From NCBI GenBank assembly GCA_016744415.1, contig JADGEL010000002.1, positions 558,001-622,000 on the forward strand: 64,000 nt of DNA, in the 5' to 3' direction. The stretch's first letter is position 1; each line of letters starts with the position of its first letter. This document shows, piece by piece, positions 45,636 through 53,667 of the stretch. Source of the stretch: Flavobacteriaceae bacterium. GTDB taxonomy: Bacteria; Bacteroidota; Bacteroidia; Flavobacteriales; Flavobacteriaceae. Position numbers and translations under genes: made by a program. The notes beneath the pieces were generated by a model, which was given only the letters and a program-made list of their open reading frames with translations, made no database searches and had not been told where the DNA came from.

Positions 45636-46424
45636 TTAATCTTCATTAGTTGGTTTTCCGATAGTCGCTAAAATACCACCATCTACGTAAATAATTTGCC
45701 CGTTAACAAAATCACTTGCTTTAGATGCTAAGAATACCGCTGTACCAGCTAAATCTTCTGGATTACCCCAACGTGCTGCTGGTGTACGGTTTAAGATAAA
45801 TTCATTGAACGGATGACCATCAACTCTAATTGGTGCGGTTTGTGAAGTTGCAAAATACCCAGGACCAATTCCGTTGGTTTGAATATTGTGTTTTGCCCAT
45901 TCGGTTGCCATATTTTTTGTCAACATTTTCAATCCTCCTTTTGCAGCAGCATATGCAGAAACGGTATTTCTACCCAACTCACTCATCATAGAATTGATAT
46001 TTATAATTTTACCTGCCTTACGAGCAATCATTTTACGACCAACATATTTTGACACAATAAAAGGCCCTACCAAATCAACATCTACTACTGCTCTAAAATC
46101 TGCAGTTTCCATATCTTCCATCGGAACTCTTTTAATGATTCCTGCATTGTTAATTAAGATATCAATTGGTCCAACTTCTTTTTCGATAAGATCGATATGT
46201 TTTTCTACAGCTTTATCATCGGTAACATCAAACACATAAGTATGAACTTTTAAGCCTTCACTTTCGTATTCTTTTTTAGCCTCATCTAACATATCTGGTG
46301 TGTGATTATTTACAATCAACTCGGCACCTGCATTCCCTAATGCTTTTGCCATCGCCATTCCCAAACCGTGAACTGCACCAGTAATCAAAGCTCTTTTTCC
46401 AGTTAAATTGAACATATTTTGCAT
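45636..46424 (-). CDS. kduD: 2-dehydro-3-deoxy-D-gluconate 5-dehydrogenase (KduD-type SDR)
   Basis: A short-chain dehydrogenase that reduces 2,5-diketo-3-deoxygluconate to 2-keto-3-deoxygluconate. The 262-residue protein has the NAD(P)-binding motif ALITGAVHGLGMAMAKALG (about 13-31), INNAGIIKRVPME, the catalytic serine and tyrosine-lysine pair in NINSMMSELGRNTVSAYAAAKGG, and the C-terminal VNGQIIYVDGGILATIGKP. KduI upstream makes its substrate, which supports the specific call over a generic gluconate 5-dehydrogenase. Confidence 0.9.
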   Translation of the reverse strand: MQNMFNLTGKRALITGAVHGLGMAMAKALGNAGAELIVNNHTPDMLDEAKKEYESEGLKVHTYVFDVTDDKAVEKHIDLIEKEVGPIDILINNAGIIKRVPMEDMETADFRAVVDVDLVGPFIVSKYVGRKMIARKAGKIININSMMSELGRNTVSAYAAAKGGLKMLTKNMATEWAKHNIQTNGIGPGYFATSQTAPIRVDGHPFNEFILNRTPAARWGNPEDLAGTAVFLASKASDFVNGQIIYVDGGILATIGKPTNED

Positions 46425-46434
46425 TCTATTATTT

Positions 46435-47268
46435 TTATTTTAAATCTTTCACTTCGCAGATATCCATATCTCCATAATCTAAATTCTCTCCAGCCATTCC
46501 CCAAATAAAAATATAATTTGAAGTACCAGCAGCAGAATGAATTGACCAAGATGGTGATAATACCGCTTCGTTATTTTTCATCCACATGTGACGTGTTTCG
46601 TCTGTCTCACCCAGGAAATGACAAATTCCTTGATCCGAAGGAACTTCGAAATAAAAGTATGCTTCCATTCTTCTATTGTGAACATGTGCCGGCATTGTGT
46701 TCCAAACAGAACCTTCTTTTAACTCAGTCATTCCCATTTGTAATTGACAAGTTTCTACCAAACTATTTACAATTAACTTGTTGATTTGTCTGTCATTAGA
46801 AGATTTTAAAGAACCTAGCTGAACAACATCTGCACCTGCTAATGAAATCTTTTTTGTTGGAAATGCTTTATGCGCAGGTGCAGAGTTGATATAAAACAAA
46901 GCGTCAGCTCCTACGAACGAAACTTCTTTTACTTCCTTACCAACGTACAATGCTTCTTTATAATCAAGCTCAATAGCCTCTCCATCAACATTCACAATTC
47001 CTTTTTTACCAACATTTACAACTCCTAGTTCTCTTCTTTCTAGAAAGTAATCTGCCTTCAATGGGTCTATAGTTTCTAAAAATAATTTTTCATTGCCTTT
47101 TGGTTTTGCACCTCCTACAATATATCTGTCAATTAAAGAATATACCAAATTGATATTCCCTTCCTGAAACATATTTTCAATTAAAAATTCCTTTCTGATT
47201 CTTGTAGTGTCATATCCCTTAAAATCTTGAGGGTGGCACGCATATCTTAACTCATAATTTACAGCCAT
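46435..47268 (-). CDS. kduI: 4-deoxy-L-threo-5-hexosulose-uronate ketol-isomerase
   Basis: Isomerises the product that forms spontaneously from unsaturated uronic acids, the entry to the KDG pathway. I use the ATG at 47268 (MAVNYELRYACHPQDFKGYD), giving 277 residues, the family length. The open frame starts 20 codons earlier, but that extension would encode the CAATCGATTG operator as Pro-Ile-Asp-Cys-Ile. The zinc site is visible: MPAHVHNRRMEAYFYFE (two histidines and a glutamate) and PSWSIHSAAGTSNYIF (fourth ligand histidine). It heads an eight-gene operon ending with the TRAP permease. Confidence 0.94.
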   Translation of the reverse strand: MAVNYELRYACHPQDFKGYDTTRIRKEFLIENMFQEGNINLVYSLIDRYIVGGAKPKGNEKLFLETIDPLKADYFLERRELGVVNVGKKGIVNVDGEAIELDYKEALYVGKEVKEVSFVGADALFYINSAPAHKAFPTKKISLAGADVVQLGSLKSSNDRQINKLIVNSLVETCQLQMGMTELKEGSVWNTMPAHVHNRRMEAYFYFEVPSDQGICHFLGETDETRHMWMKNNEAVLSPSWSIHSAAGTSNYIFIWGMAGENLDYGDMDICEVKDLK

Positions 47269-47290
47269 TTCTGTTTTATTTTTATTAATA

Positions 47291-47300
47291 CAATCGATTG
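47291..47300. promoter_or_regulatory. LacI-type operator 3, kduI operon
   Basis: CAATCGATTG palindrome 23 bp before the kduI start codon and about 60 bp past the LacI-gene stop. On the minus strand it is preceded by TATCTTGC, a possible imperfect -7 element. Confidence 0.8.
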
Positions 47301-47357
47301 GCAAGATAAAACAATTTTTAACAAACAAAAATTTTATCTCGTTAAAATGTAGGATTA

Positions 47358-48395
47358 TTATTTATTCTTTTTAGAAGATCCGCGAATAATCAATTCTGAT
47401 TTTACAACAATAGTATTACTAGCATTAAAAGCATTCTCCTTATCATCAATGAATTTCAGCAACATATCTGCTGCCGTTTTACCAATTCTAAAAGGATGCT
47501 GATCTATAGTCGTTAGCCCTGGCTTTATAATAGCTGATGCTGGTTCATTAGAAAATCCTGCAATTGCTATATCTTCTGGTACTTTGATATCAGTATTTTC
47601 ATCTAAATATTTCATGATTGCCAAAGCAGAAACATCATTTGCACAAATAATAGCATCAGGAAAATTGTTTTTATCTTTTAATAAATCAACTATAAACTCT
47701 TCAGCATCTTCTTTATATAAATTAGACTCCTTAACAAATGTTTCTTCAAAATCTAAATTATTCTCTTTTAGTGCCTCTTTATAACCAGCAAAACGCTGCA
47801 TATAAATTTGCGAATTTAGGTCACCTGCTAAATGATAAATCCGCTTACATCCATTATCAATTAAATGCTGAGTTAAATCGTAAGCGCCCTTATTATCTTC
47901 AAAGATAACTTTACTCAACCCGCCATTATCAAAGTACCTATCAAATAAAACTACAGGAATTTTATTTTTATAAAACAAATCTAAATGATCGCCATTTGGC
48001 GTTTCCATTGATGGAGAAATCAACAATCCATCAACACGATTCATAAACAAACCATTGACAATTTCTTTTTCATTTTCAAAATCGTCACGCGATTGCGAAA
48101 TTACAACACGGTATTTTTTACTAGCAACAACTTGCTCAATACCATCAATCGCTTCTGAAAAGAAATGTCTAGAAATATGAGGAACAACCACCCCAATCGT
48201 CATGGTTTTGTTGGTTCTTAAATTCGAAGCCATCAAATTTCTCTGATACCCTAATTCTTTCGCCTTTTCTAAAACACGTTCTTTGGTTTTACTTCCCACC
48301 CTAGGGCTATCGCTTAAGGCTCTAGAAATTGTTGAGCTGTCTAAGCCCAATTCTTTTGCCAAATCGTGTATAGTAATATTCTTGGTCATCTTCAT
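47358..48395 (-). CDS. LacI-family transcriptional regulator of the polysaccharide locus
   Basis: A 345-residue repressor-type protein. The N-terminal HTH reads ITIHDLAKELGLDSSTISRALSDSPRV with the hinge helix LGYQRNLMASNLRTNKT, followed by a periplasmic-binding-protein-like sensor domain (IGVVVPHISRHFFSEAIDGI, GLLISPSMETPNG, DAIICANDVSALAIMKYLDE, IAGFSNEPASAIIKPGLTTI). It is the last gene of the GH78-GH94-MFS-GH88 operon and lies next to the kduI operator. It is the natural reader of the five CAATCGATTG sites. Its effector is probably a KDG-pathway intermediate or an unsaturated uronate. Confidence 0.93.
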   Translation of the reverse strand: MKMTKNITIHDLAKELGLDSSTISRALSDSPRVGSKTKERVLEKAKELGYQRNLMASNLRTNKTMTIGVVVPHISRHFFSEAIDGIEQVVASKKYRVVISQSRDDFENEKEIVNGLFMNRVDGLLISPSMETPNGDHLDLFYKNKIPVVLFDRYFDNGGLSKVIFEDNKGAYDLTQHLIDNGCKRIYHLAGDLNSQIYMQRFAGYKEALKENNLDFEETFVKESNLYKEDAEEFIVDLLKDKNNFPDAIICANDVSALAIMKYLDENTDIKVPEDIAIAGFSNEPASAIIKPGLTTIDQHPFRIGKTAADMLLKFIDDKENAFNASNTIVVKSELIIRGSSKKNK

Positions 48396-48414
48396 AGTTA
48401 GTTAGGGTATAAAT

Positions 48415-49683
48415 TTAGTTATTAATATTTTTCCACCTAAGCAATGCTTCTAAAAAATAATAATCAGCATAGTTAAGTGGTGAATTTGTTTCATTATCTT
48501 CGTGAATATTCCCTACAGAATGTTCTAAAATAAACCCTCCATTTTCTCTTGGTTTTGCCAAATATTCTTCGGATGATAGGGTTTCTAATATTGTTTGTGC
48601 ATAACTTATATATGCCTCTTTATTTTCCGGATCATAGGCTTGTAATTCTAATAATGCCGATGCTACCAAAGCCGCAGCTGATGCATCTTTTGGTGTGTTC
48701 GGAATTGATGGGTCATTATAATCCCAATATGGAACATAATCACTTGGGATATTTTTATTTTGCATAATAAACTGTGCAATTTTTTTTGCTTGCTCTAAGA
48801 AATTCTCATTTCCTGTTTCACCATAAATCTCAGTATATCCATACAAACCCCAAGCTTGTCCTCTTGCCCATGAAGACTCATCAGAAAAACCTTGAAAGTT
48901 GACTCTGTTGCGAACTTTGCCCGTGATATGATCGTAATCAACAATATGAAAACAACTAAAATCTTCTCTATATTGATTACCAATTGTTGTGATTGCATGT
49001 GAGTTTGCAATGTTTGCAAAACTTGAATCTGAGGTATGTTTTGTGGCTTCGTATAGTAAATTTAGATTCATCATATTATCAATAATAATGGGCATATCCA
49101 AGCCTTTCCCTACAATCCAAGGCGCATCTGTATCCCAAGACTGAATCACTTTTGCAACAGGTCTATAGCGCGTACTCAACGATTTTGCCGCATCAATTAC
49201 CGCCTGCTTGTAGTTTTCGTTTCCTGTTAATCTGTACCCTTGACCAAAAGAATTTTGAATCATAAATCCAACATCATGATTCCAAGTTACAAACTGCGCC
49301 GAATCCAACGCTTCGGTAAATTTTTGAGCTTGAATTTTCCATTTTTCATCATTGGTTTGCTCATACAAATACCAAAGTGACCCAGGAAAAAATCCACTGG
49401 TCCAATCTTGTTTATATGCCATACGATAGGTGCCATCTTTGTTTAAACTTCTTGGATTTAACAAAGGTGAAATCGTATCAATCTGTTTGATTAAATAGGT
49501 GTATTGATTTTCTGCTAAAGTGAAAACTCGGGCAATTAGTTGCTCTTTTGTTTCTTTTGTTTCTTTTGTTTCTTTTGTTTCTTTTGTTTCTTTTGTTTTA
49601 TCTATCTCCTTAACTTCTTTTTTACAAGAAACCAAGGTCAAAAAGAAAAGACAGATCGCACTAAATTTTAATAATGATTTCAT
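48415..49683 (-). CDS. GH88 unsaturated glucuronyl hydrolase, lipoprotein
   Basis: Removes the 4,5-unsaturated uronic acid from lyase-made oligosaccharides. The 422-residue protein has a lipobox (LTLVSC, C20), a hydrophilic linker of KET repeats (about 29-47), then the alpha6/alpha6-barrel. The two catalytic-site aspartates of the family are in FVTWNHDVGFM (D137) and MPIIIDNMMNLNLL (D202); SSWARGQAWGLYGY is a further GH88 hallmark. Lipid anchoring puts it in the periplasm or on the surface. The released sugar becomes the KduI substrate. It sits between the MFS transporter (4 bp) and LacI genes. Confidence 0.93.
   Translation of the reverse strand: MKSLLKFSAICLFFLTLVSCKKEVKEIDKTKETKETKETKETKETKEQLIARVFTLAENQYTYLIKQIDTISPLLNPRSLNKDGTYRMAYKQDWTSGFFPGSLWYLYEQTNDEKWKIQAQKFTEALDSAQFVTWNHDVGFMIQNSFGQGYRLTGNENYKQAVIDAAKSLSTRYRPVAKVIQSWDTDAPWIVGKGLDMPIIIDNMMNLNLLYEATKHTSDSSFANIANSHAITTIGNQYREDFSCFHIVDYDHITGKVRNRVNFQGFSDESSWARGQAWGLYGYTEIYGETGNENFLEQAKKIAQFIMQNKNIPSDYVPYWDYNDPSIPNTPKDASAAALVASALLELQAYDPENKEAYISYAQTILETLSSEEYLAKPRENGGFILEHSVGNIHEDNETNSPLNYADYYFLEALLRWKNINN
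49545..49598. repeat. Six perfect 9-bp tandem repeats coding Lys-Glu-Thr
   Basis: The unit CTTTTGTTT (plus strand) occurs six times in a row and encodes the KET linker right after the lipid anchor of the GH88 enzyme. Because the unit is 9 bp, copy-number changes keep the reading frame and only alter tether length. Confidence 0.92.
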
Positions 49684-49687
49684 TTGC

Positions 49688-51346
49688 TTATTTTATATTA
49701 GATAATTCTCTTCTTGCTACTAATTCATCTTCAATTTTATCCATCGTTTTATTATCTAGTTTGTAAAAACTCATTAAGCCTGCAACTAAGAAACTACCAA
49801 CAGCCGGAATTAAACTCACCATCAAAAGAATACCATAACCTGCTTCTTCTGTCTGAGTGGTATTTGCCTTAAATCCATAGGCAGCTAACAACCAACCTGC
49901 GATTGCAACACCAACAGTTAAGCCAAATTTTTGTGCCATTGTAGATGCAGACATAATTAAACCTGTAGCACGTCTGTTGTTTTTCCATTCAGAATAACTT
50001 GCACAATCGGTGTACATCGCAAATAAAATAGGAGCCGGTGGACCTGAAGCCAAACTCACAATTATATTCAATGCGAAAATCATTGTAATGTTAGATTTAT
50101 CAACAAAGAAAAACATCGCTGTAAAAGTTCCGGCTATAAGTTGACAAGCAATAACAACCTTCTTTTTCCCGAATTTACTTAACAACTTATCCGTAAACGA
50201 GATAGAAATAATTGTTACGATTGTTCCTGAAACTAAAAAGGCACTTGCCAAAGATTCATCTCCAATATAGTATTTGAAATAATACATTACGGTTCCATAA
50301 CGAATGGCAATATATGCCAAACTTATAATTCCAACTCCTAACAATAATAACCAAGGTCTATTGTTTAACAAATCTTTTAAATCATTTTTGATATTCGTTT
50401 TTTGTTCTTTAGGAGGTGCAACTCTTTCTTTTGTTGTGTAAAATGTTATCAAAAACATGATGATTGCTAAGATTCCAAACACCACCATGGTACCCTGAAA
50501 CCCTTTGGCCTCATTCACAACCTGCACCGATAATTTTGCAGACGAAATATCTTGATCAAAATAATCAAAAGGATTTACTTTATAAGTACCAAAACCTTCT
50601 TCTAAAAATAAAATATCTGTACTTGTATCTATTTCATTTTTTAATTCTTTTCTATAAACAATTATGGTTGATTTTTTTGTTAGAGATTCTTCCTCTCCTA
50701 AGTCAGCATTCAAAATTAACTTGGTTGATCCTATTCCATTTTCAGTTATTACAATTTGATTGTTATTTATATCTGCAGCAAAAACATCTGTATTATCTCC
50801 TCCTATATAATTTACCAATGGCAAAGTCAAAGCCTGTACTAATAACCCTCCAGAAAAAGCCAACATAAATCGATATTGCGAAAAACTAGCACGTTGTTTT
50901 GGACTTGCAGAAACAACTCCCATCAATGAAGAATACGGAATATTAATCGCCGTATATATCATCATCATGATGGTATACGTTACATACGCATAGATGATTT
51001 TACCAGACATACTAAAATCAGGTGTTGTAAAAGTTAACACACCTGCCAATGCAAATGGCAATGCCAACCATAATAAAAACGGACGGAATTTACCCCACTT
51101 TGTGTTTGTACGATCAGCAATAATCCCCATGATAGGATCATTTATTGAATCCCATATTTTTGTAATTAAAAACATAGTTCCAGCCACTGCGGGTGATATC
51201 CCAAAAATATCTGTATAAAAATACAACTGAAATATCATCAAAACTTGCCAAACTAAATTTGAAGCTGTATCACCTAAACCAAAGCCTAATTTTTCTTTGG
51301 TTGATATTTTTTCTTCCATAATGACACTTTGGTTTTCTGCACTCAT
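49688..51346 (-). CDS. GPH/MelB-type sugar:cation symporter with a large loop insertion
   Basis: A 552-residue inner-membrane transporter of the GPH branch of the MFS. Family marks: KLGFGLGDTASNLVWQVL, DSINDPIMGIIADRTNTKWGKFRPF, NIPYSSLMGVVSASPKQRAS. Unusually, about 95 residues (184-281, hydrophilic, with ITENGIGSTKLILN and GFGTYKVNPFDYFDQD) are inserted between predicted helices 5 and 6, which should place them on the periplasmic side; typical members are about 450-480 residues. It is encoded between the GH94-like phosphorylase and GH88 genes, and so probably carries oligosaccharides from the periplasm to the cytosolic phosphorylase. Confidence 0.88.
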   Translation of the reverse strand: MSAENQSVIMEEKISTKEKLGFGLGDTASNLVWQVLMIFQLYFYTDIFGISPAVAGTMFLITKIWDSINDPIMGIIADRTNTKWGKFRPFLLWLALPFALAGVLTFTTPDFSMSGKIIYAYVTYTIMMMIYTAINIPYSSLMGVVSASPKQRASFSQYRFMLAFSGGLLVQALTLPLVNYIGGDNTDVFAADINNNQIVITENGIGSTKLILNADLGEEESLTKKSTIIVYRKELKNEIDTSTDILFLEEGFGTYKVNPFDYFDQDISSAKLSVQVVNEAKGFQGTMVVFGILAIIMFLITFYTTKERVAPPKEQKTNIKNDLKDLLNNRPWLLLLGVGIISLAYIAIRYGTVMYYFKYYIGDESLASAFLVSGTIVTIISISFTDKLLSKFGKKKVVIACQLIAGTFTAMFFFVDKSNITMIFALNIIVSLASGPPAPILFAMYTDCASYSEWKNNRRATGLIMSASTMAQKFGLTVGVAIAGWLLAAYGFKANTTQTEEAGYGILLMVSLIPAVGSFLVAGLMSFYKLDNKTMDKIEDELVARRELSNIK

Positions 51347-51351
51347 CTATT

Positions 51352-53652
51352 TTAGTTTTTACTTTCTACTTGAAGATCTATAGTAACTTCTTTTTTGTCT
51401 AATCCTTCAACTGGAACTTGTATAAAAGCATCAGCTTGTTCAACACTATCTACTACGACTTTTTGAATAGCACCTCTTGTAATATTGACATTAAATAACG
51501 TTCCACGGAAAAATCTCTTATACGATAAATCGTTCCAATGTGATGGTATTTGAGGAACAATCTCAAAACCTTTTATGTCTCTTTTAAAACCTAAAAGATT
51601 GTCATAACAGTTTAAAACATTCCATGCAACTGTTCCTGTTCTCCATGGATCATCAGACACATTTCTTTCTTTACGAATTGCTGATGGTCCAACATAGCTA
51701 TTTGCCTGAGCAAAAGGTTCTGACCTTTCTTCGGATGGAAGAATACTCATAAAAGTTTTGTATGCTTTGTCATTTCTTCCTGCTGCATAATCTGCTGCAA
51801 TCTTAAATGATGCTGCATGACAATACACATTCCCATTGGTGAAATTCCCTTGCGGAATTCCAGTAATCGAACCAATATCTTTGTTATACTTAGTAAATGG
51901 AGGCCAGTTATGAACAGGTCCAACTGGTGTATCAACCATTGGCTCAACTTTTTTCATTATCTCCTCATACTTTTCAGAATCAATTATTCCTGCAAGTATT
52001 GCCCACGATTGAGGGTTGATAAATACTTGGCCTTCTTCTGATGCATTATCACCTACTTTGTTTCCAGTATCTGTAAACGCATATATAAAATGGTCTTCAT
52101 CCCAACCGTGTTCTAATATGTTTTTCTTGATTTCTTGGTATCTTTCTTCACACTGATTTTCTCTAAAAGAATCTCCTTTCCAACCTGCAATTTTACCGAC
52201 TAGTTTTAATGCTCTTGCCAATGCAATACTCATCCAAACACCTTCGCCTTTTCCTTCGGCTCCAACTTTATCCATCAAGTCGTTCCAATCTCCATGTCTG
52301 ATTAATGCCAAACCTCGCTCACCTCTATCGTTCCATAAAAAGTCAATCGCTCTAAGGTTATGTACCCAAATGGTGTCCTCTCCTTTATCAGAATAATCTA
52401 CATCTTTATCAAGCATAGTAAGATCTCCTGTTTCGCGAAGTATTGAATATGTAGCGTGACTTATCCAGCTTGGTGAATCAGAATAATGCTTATCGGCTGC
52501 TGCAACTTCTACTGAAGACACTCTAAATGCTCTTGGGCAAAAACCATCAGATCTTTGGTTTTCTAATGCTTTAATTAACATTGCTGTCGCTCTATCAGGA
52601 TTCAAAATCGCCATACCTGCAGCATCCTGAAGAGTATCTCTATATCCTTTAAAATAGAATCGCGCCCAATCAGCCATCAAGAATAATTGATGCTTTATCC
52701 AAACATTGAATAAATTATTAAAATCTCCATCAGGAGTATTGATTGTTGTTAGTCCTAATCTCTCTGTATTTTGTTTTTTTATTTTCTCTAACTCAGCATC
52801 AATCAAGGTAGAATTTGCATAAAGTAATGTAAATTCATTAGCTTCTTTTTCGTCAAAAACAATCCCCATTACAAAGTTGATTCTTTGCTCAGCGTCAGCC
52901 ACCAAAATCAAATTATGTTGCAATGCAGATACCATATATTCGGTAGAAGCATCGCTATCGTTTAACTGACCATCTACAATACATTTTGGCATTGTGTAGA
53001 TACGATTTGTTCCTAAAAAAACTTCTTTACTAATGTCAAAATGGTCGTAAGGAACATCAGTATAGGTAAATGCTCTGTACTTGTGCGTCATTACAGAAAC
53101 CGATCTATTTCTGAAAAATAGCCGTTGCTTTTCTTTATCGTGATATCCATCAACTGCTGAGTTATATCCATAGGTTAAATTCACTCCATCCAAAACTACT
53201 GGAGCAACAGTAAACACAGAAATATCACGATTTCTACCTGTCTCATTTTTTATTGAAACAGACCAAATTTCTCCAGCTTCTTTACGAGGAACGAAAATTT
53301 GAAATGTTACTTTTATTCCATTTTTCTTACTCTCTAAAACGGTATATCCTAAACCGTGTTTGGTGTTAAATTCATCTAATTGAATATTGGTTGGCGTTAC
53401 TGCTACCGACCAAACTTCTGATGTTTCATTATCACGGATATAAATATTTCTTTGTGGACTACGGTCGTCTTGCTTCCCAAAAAGGTTCGTTAAAACTCCC
53501 GCCTCATTTTGATACAATGAAAAACCATTCATGTTTTGTCCAACACTTGCTAAATACGTTGGATTCCAAAGCATATTAAACCAATCTCTCGGCGGATGAG
53601 GTGCTGTTACCTTATATTCTGTACCATTATTTATAAAACTTCCGTACTTCAT
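51352..53652 (-). CDS. GH94-like glycoside phosphorylase
   Basis: A 766-residue enzyme of the cellobiose/chitobiose phosphorylase type. There is no signal peptide, so it acts in the cytoplasm. An N-terminal beta-sandwich (about 1-290) is followed by a linker and the alpha6/alpha6 barrel, which has YFKGYRDTLQDAAGM (about 334-347), SDSPSWISHATYSI and the catalytic acid in IRHGDWNDLMDKVG (D455), the GDWND motif of GH94. Such enzymes split a beta-glucosidic or related bond with phosphate, giving sugar 1-phosphate. The precise substrate is unknown; the locus suggests a glucose-containing disaccharide. It starts 15 bp after the GH78 stop. Confidence 0.85.
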   Translation of the reverse strand: MKYGSFINNGTEYKVTAPHPPRDWFNMLWNPTYLASVGQNMNGFSLYQNEAGVLTNLFGKQDDRSPQRNIYIRDNETSEVWSVAVTPTNIQLDEFNTKHGLGYTVLESKKNGIKVTFQIFVPRKEAGEIWSVSIKNETGRNRDISVFTVAPVVLDGVNLTYGYNSAVDGYHDKEKQRLFFRNRSVSVMTHKYRAFTYTDVPYDHFDISKEVFLGTNRIYTMPKCIVDGQLNDSDASTEYMVSALQHNLILVADAEQRINFVMGIVFDEKEANEFTLLYANSTLIDAELEKIKKQNTERLGLTTINTPDGDFNNLFNVWIKHQLFLMADWARFYFKGYRDTLQDAAGMAILNPDRATAMLIKALENQRSDGFCPRAFRVSSVEVAAADKHYSDSPSWISHATYSILRETGDLTMLDKDVDYSDKGEDTIWVHNLRAIDFLWNDRGERGLALIRHGDWNDLMDKVGAEGKGEGVWMSIALARALKLVGKIAGWKGDSFRENQCEERYQEIKKNILEHGWDEDHFIYAFTDTGNKVGDNASEEGQVFINPQSWAILAGIIDSEKYEEIMKKVEPMVDTPVGPVHNWPPFTKYNKDIGSITGIPQGNFTNGNVYCHAASFKIAADYAAGRNDKAYKTFMSILPSEERSEPFAQANSYVGPSAIRKERNVSDDPWRTGTVAWNVLNCYDNLLGFKRDIKGFEIVPQIPSHWNDLSYKRFFRGTLFNVNITRGAIQKVVVDSVEQADAFIQVPVEGLDKKEVTIDLQVESKN

Positions 53653-53667
53653 TTTCCCTTTTTATTC

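Noticed and set aside
49545-49598. Short tandem repeat considered as a CRISPR or phase-variation switch
   Set aside because: The unit is 9 bp and in frame, so it cannot switch expression by frameshift; it only alters a linker.
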